A stretch of DNA of 9,588 nucleotides from Burkholderiales bacterium (GTDB taxonomy: Bacteria; Pseudomonadota; Gammaproteobacteria; Burkholderiales; JACMKV01), in contig JACMKV010000328.1 of assembly GCA_014379915.1 (NCBI GenBank), positions 1 to 9,588 of the forward strand, in the 5' to 3' direction. Each line of letters starts with the position of its first letter. The stretch's first letter is position 1. The notes under the pieces are model-generated. The model saw only the letters and a list, made by a program, of their open reading frames with translations, was not told the DNA's origin and did not search any database. The position numbers and the translations under genes are program-made. Below are positions 7,253 through 9,588 of the stretch, in pieces.

Positions 7253-7345
7253 GGCTATTCAGATTCTTCGACGAGAGGAGAGTTAAGCAGTGACTGGATG
7301 GGGAGGGCAGATTAATTTGTTCGCTGAGCTGGCAGAGGAAATCCG

Positions 7346-8149
7346 TTACGTGCGACGGCTTTTGCTTGAACGCGCGTGCAAGATTTCCCGTCCAGCGAGC
7401 AGCAGAAATCTGCTATCGCGCAGCAGATAACGTTGCCATAGCCGGCCCGGTTCATTTGACAATCGCCACAGCCATTCGAGGCCAAACCTTTGCACCAGTT
7501 CGGGGGCACGCTTGATGGTTCCGGCTGCGAAATCGAAAGCTGCTCCGATACACAGTATCGGGCCCACTGCCAGCTTATCGAGTTGCGCGGCAGCCCATTT
7601 TTCCTGCTTGGGTGCGCCTACGCCGAAACACAGAATGTCGGGTTGAGAGCGATTGACCAGTTCGACCATACGCGAGGTCTCGGCCGGGTCTTTTTCGAAA
7701 CCCATCGGCGGGCAATAGGTGCCGACGATCTGCACACCCGGAAATTCGGCTCGGAGATTTTTTGCAGCTTGATCGGCCACTCCGGGTTGCCCTCCCATGA
7801 AGAAAAGCGACACGCCGGCCCTCGCTGCCCCCGCGCAAACCGCAGGAAGGAGATCGGCCCCCGTCACCCGCATAGGCAGGCCAAACTTGGAGGTTAATCT
7901 GCTGAGCCAGACCACGGGCATGCCATCGGCAAACACAAACGCTGCCTTCTGATAAATCGAACACATATCCGCATCAGTCTGCAGCATAACGAGATGGTCT
8001 ACGTTTGGGGTGACGACTAAACCTTTCTGCTTCGCTTTGGCCGCTGTCACCACTGCATCGGTCGCTTGTTCGAGAGTGAGTGCGTTAAATTTGAGCCCGA
8101 ACAGGACCACGTGTCTTTCGAGCGGGAGCGTAGCACTAGATGGATGCAT
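7346..8149 (-). CDS. WecG/TagA/CpsF-family (GT26) glycosyltransferase
   Basis: The protein has 267 residues, close to the family norm of about 240-260. GT26 enzymes add a sugar (for example ManNAc or ManNAcA) to an undecaprenyl-pyrophosphate-linked acceptor at the inner membrane. Conserved blocks run in order: TPNVDH (47-52), ADGMPVVW with D75 at the position of the proposed TagA catalytic base, RVTGADL (94-100), FFMGGQPGVA, GVGAPKQEKW (176-185), GAAFDFAAG (202-210), KRAP (213-216) and GLEWLWRLSNEPGRLWQRYL (223-242). The C-terminal segment is the one that in relatives helps bind the membrane and complete the active site. The start at 8149 is one base after the stop of the GT4 gene (TGA-A-ATG), so the two are surely co-translated. 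Donor and acceptor sugars cannot be read from the sequence. I leave the symbol blank because the family includes WecG, TagA, CpsF and others. Confidence 0.95.
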   Translation of the reverse strand: MHPSSATLPLERHVVLFGLKFNALTLEQATDAVVTAAKAKQKGLVVTPNVDHLVMLQTDADMCSIYQKAAFVFADGMPVVWLSRLTSKFGLPMRVTGADLLPAVCAGAARAGVSLFFMGGQPGVADQAAKNLRAEFPGVQIVGTYCPPMGFEKDPAETSRMVELVNRSQPDILCFGVGAPKQEKWAAAQLDKLAVGPILCIGAAFDFAAGTIKRAPELVQRFGLEWLWRLSNEPGRLWQRYLLRDSRFLLLAGREILHARSSKSRRT

Positions 8150-8150
8150 T

Positions 8151-9317
8151 TCAGCCCCGGCTGGGATAGGACATTGCTAGTTCGATTGACATGGCTACTT
8201 GTTTTTCAAAGTTCAGTCGCCTTGACGCTGACCATTGCAGCGCCCGAATGACGTCTTCCTGCCTGGGACGGACGTTGCAAAAGGAAATCAGGTGATCGGC
8301 AAATTCCCTAGCCTGCTCGGCCACGCGCACTGTTTCGGGCGGATATTCGATGCCGCGCATTGCTGTGGGCGTAGCGACGATAGAAGCACCGCTAGCGATA
8401 GCGTCCAGGGTCTTGATCTGCACGCCGCCTCCTGAAACAGACGGTATCGCGACGACTTTGCTTCGCGTGAGAAAGGCATGCGCGTCCGGCACGAAGCCGC
8501 GATAAGTGACGTTTGGCCATTTCATGATGAGCCAATCGGCGCCTTTCCCGCCCACCTCGATCCGAGAGTGCCTGGGCAATAGCGGATATACCTGTTCAAA
8601 AAACCAGCGCAGGCCGTCAGCGTTGGCCTTCCATGTCCATGTACCGAGCATGACAATATCGCTGTCGGTTTGGTCAGTCGGGGCAGGAGGCTTCGCGGAG
8701 AATGCGGAGGGAATCGCAAATGCCTCGCTGCGCGCACCGATTCTACTGAAATATTCCTTATCTTTTTCGGTCAAGGTCCACACCATCACAGAGGCTTCGG
8801 CTAACCGGTATTCCATATCCCGGATACACCTAGTTTCGCGCGCATAAAGCCATTTCTTTAACCCGGTCGAGCCTGACGCCTGGTCTTCGTAGATCAGGTT
8901 TTCTACATTATGGGCGATCAATACAAGTGGCCTGTGAATGATATACGGATACAAGAAACCAATCTGGGCGTGATCAATGATCACCAGATCAAAATTACTA
9001 TTTCTGAGTAATTCTGTGACCGTGCGAATATACCTTCTAGACCAGTATTTCGAGACGGAATAGGCAACATTTTTTGTCAGCGCCGTCAAAAACCAGATGA
9101 CGGAGCGAATCCTGGCGCGGCCCGTTTCTATGGGCCGTTCTTCGATAATTATTTCGTGCGGTCTTATCTGGTAATGAGCTCCCGGTCTGGCATAACCCGT
9201 CACCGTGAGACGGTGTCCGGCTTGACTTAATGCATCGAAGAAGTTTGTCGTTGCGATCTCGCCGCCGTTCGATTTGTCCCCGGGCAAGGCCGTAGTGAGG
9301 AACAGTATGCTGATCAT
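8151..9317 (-). CDS. GT4-type glycosyltransferase (GT-B fold)
   Basis: This 388-residue protein reads as a cytosolic GT-B transferase that adds a sugar to the growing repeat unit. The N-terminal acceptor domain starts ISILFLTTALPGDKSNGGE, where the glycine-rich loop is typical. HNVE (136-139) is a familiar GT4 landmark in exopolysaccharide transferases. The C-terminal donor domain has GTWTWKANADGLRWF (225-239) and SGGGVQIKTLDAIASG (295-310). At residue 305 aspartate replaces the first glutamate of the usual E-x7-E motif. No signal peptide or membrane span is visible. The gene opens the operon-like block downstream of a putative terminator. ATG 9317 has no clear Shine-Dalgarno (GATAGAATCAC precedes it). 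The donor sugar is not predictable. Parts of the gene, around 8900-9060, look more AT-rich than its neighbours, which is common for transferred polysaccharide genes but not proof. Confidence 0.9.
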   Translation of the reverse strand: MISILFLTTALPGDKSNGGEIATTNFFDALSQAGHRLTVTGYARPGAHYQIRPHEIIIEERPIETGRARIRSVIWFLTALTKNVAYSVSKYWSRRYIRTVTELLRNSNFDLVIIDHAQIGFLYPYIIHRPLVLIAHNVENLIYEDQASGSTGLKKWLYARETRCIRDMEYRLAEASVMVWTLTEKDKEYFSRIGARSEAFAIPSAFSAKPPAPTDQTDSDIVMLGTWTWKANADGLRWFFEQVYPLLPRHSRIEVGGKGADWLIMKWPNVTYRGFVPDAHAFLTRSKVVAIPSVSGGGVQIKTLDAIASGASIVATPTAMRGIEYPPETVRVAEQAREFADHLISFCNVRPRQEDVIRALQWSASRRLNFEKQVAMSIELAMSYPSRG

Positions 9318-9335
9318 GTGATTCTATCGTTCGTG

Positions 9336-9376
9336 AAAAGCAGATGGCCGGCGCATCCGAAGTCGCGCCGGCCATC
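9336..9376 (-). terminator. Putative rho-independent terminator after the GH5-like gene
   Basis: On the minus strand a perfect 12-bp stem (GATGGCCGGCGC / GCGCCGGCCATC, 9376-9365 with 9354-9343) encloses a 10-base loop containing a C(UUCG)G tetraloop core. TGCTTTT follows at 9342-9336. It begins 14 bp after the GH5-like stop. The U-run is short, so termination may be partial. It lies between two unrelated genes and the next coding start is at 9317, which suggests a transcription unit boundary. Confidence 0.65.
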
Positions 9377-9390
9377 CTATTGTTATCGTT

Positions 9391-9588
9391 TTATTTCTTC
9401 TCCGCTAACCAGTCCTTAGCCAGTTTTCCGAACGCCGTGGGGGTGTTAAAAGAGGCATCCTTGAACATCACCGGAAACCACTGGTGATCCGAAACCCACG
9501 CCGTCCAGCTAACGCCTTTCTTTTCAGCCCACGCCTTGAACGGGAAGCCGAACGTGGAAGCTTCGCCTTTCGTCTCAGCGAGGTTGGC
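9391..9588 (-). CDS. C-terminal 65 residues of a probable GH5-family glycosidase (cellulase-like)
   Basis: Only the last 65 codons and the TAA stop are in the window; the rest lies beyond the right edge. The fragment reads ANLAETKGEASTFGFPFKAW then AEKKGVSWTAWVSDHQWFPV and on to WLAEKK. The block GVSWTAWVSDHQWFPVMF resembles the end of the (beta/alpha)8 barrel in GH5 endoglucanase-like enzymes, where the tryptophans sit near the active site. Such enzymes cleave beta-linked polysaccharides, and glycosidases beside polysaccharide loci often trim or process the exported polymer. With the catalytic acid/base out of sight, the call rests on one segment. Another TIM-barrel hydrolase is possible. 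Confidence 0.65.
   Translation of the reverse strand, partial: ANLAETKGEASTFGFPFKAWAEKKGVSWTAWVSDHQWFPVMFKDASFNTPTAFGKLAKDWLAEKK

Noticed and set aside
7253..7345. 93-bp gap between the GT26 gene and the flippase
   Set aside because: I see no hairpin, small gene or convincing promoter in it; it contains only pyrimidine-rich stretches on the minus strand.

Overview
The window looks like part of a cell-surface polysaccharide (O-antigen, capsule or exopolysaccharide) locus from a Gram-negative bacterium. The family mix (Wzx-type flippase, WecG/TagA/CpsF transferase, RfbF, GH5 enzyme), the moderately high G+C and the coding style suggest a proteobacterium, perhaps a betaproteobacterium. That placement is inference, because no taxonomic marker is present. 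Every gene I can support lies on the minus strand, so transcription runs from high to low coordinates.

Reading in the direction of transcription: (1) 9588-9391 is the last 65 codons of a probable GH5 glycosidase. It is followed by a 12-bp perfect hairpin with a short U-run (9376-9336), a probable terminator. (2) A new gene set starts at 9317 with a GT4-type glycosyltransferase, followed one base later by a WecG/TagA/CpsF (GT26) glycosyltransferase, and after a 93-bp gap a Wzx-type flippase. (3) Almost abutting the flippase is rfbF (glucose-1-phosphate cytidylyltransferase). It opens a sugar-nucleotide block: an L-2-hydroxyglutarate-oxidase-like FAD enzyme, an extended SDR epimerase/dehydratase and an RmlC-type cupin epimerase. 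(4) After a 70-bp gap come a DUF2172/DUF4910 aminopeptidase-like protein with a C-terminal winged-helix region, and a classical SDR oxidoreductase that runs off the left edge.

Intergenic distances are mostly 1-12 bp, so 9317 to 1 is probably one operon or a few coupled sub-operons. Working model: RfbF makes CDP-glucose. The two SDRs, the cupin epimerase and the FAD oxidase turn this or a related intermediate into an unusual sugar or sugar substituent. GT4 and WecG-type enzymes build the repeat unit on a lipid carrier and the flippase exports it. No CDP-glucose 4,6-dehydratase (RfbG), 3-dehydrase (RfbH) or Wzy polymerase is in the window, so the pathway is incomplete here. The most noteworthy material is the sugar-modifying block with an out-of-place 2-hydroxyacid oxidase and an aminopeptidase-like protein of unsettled function. 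I found no RNA genes, insertion sequences, CRISPR arrays or attachment sites, and no gene-free stretch longer than about 100 bp.
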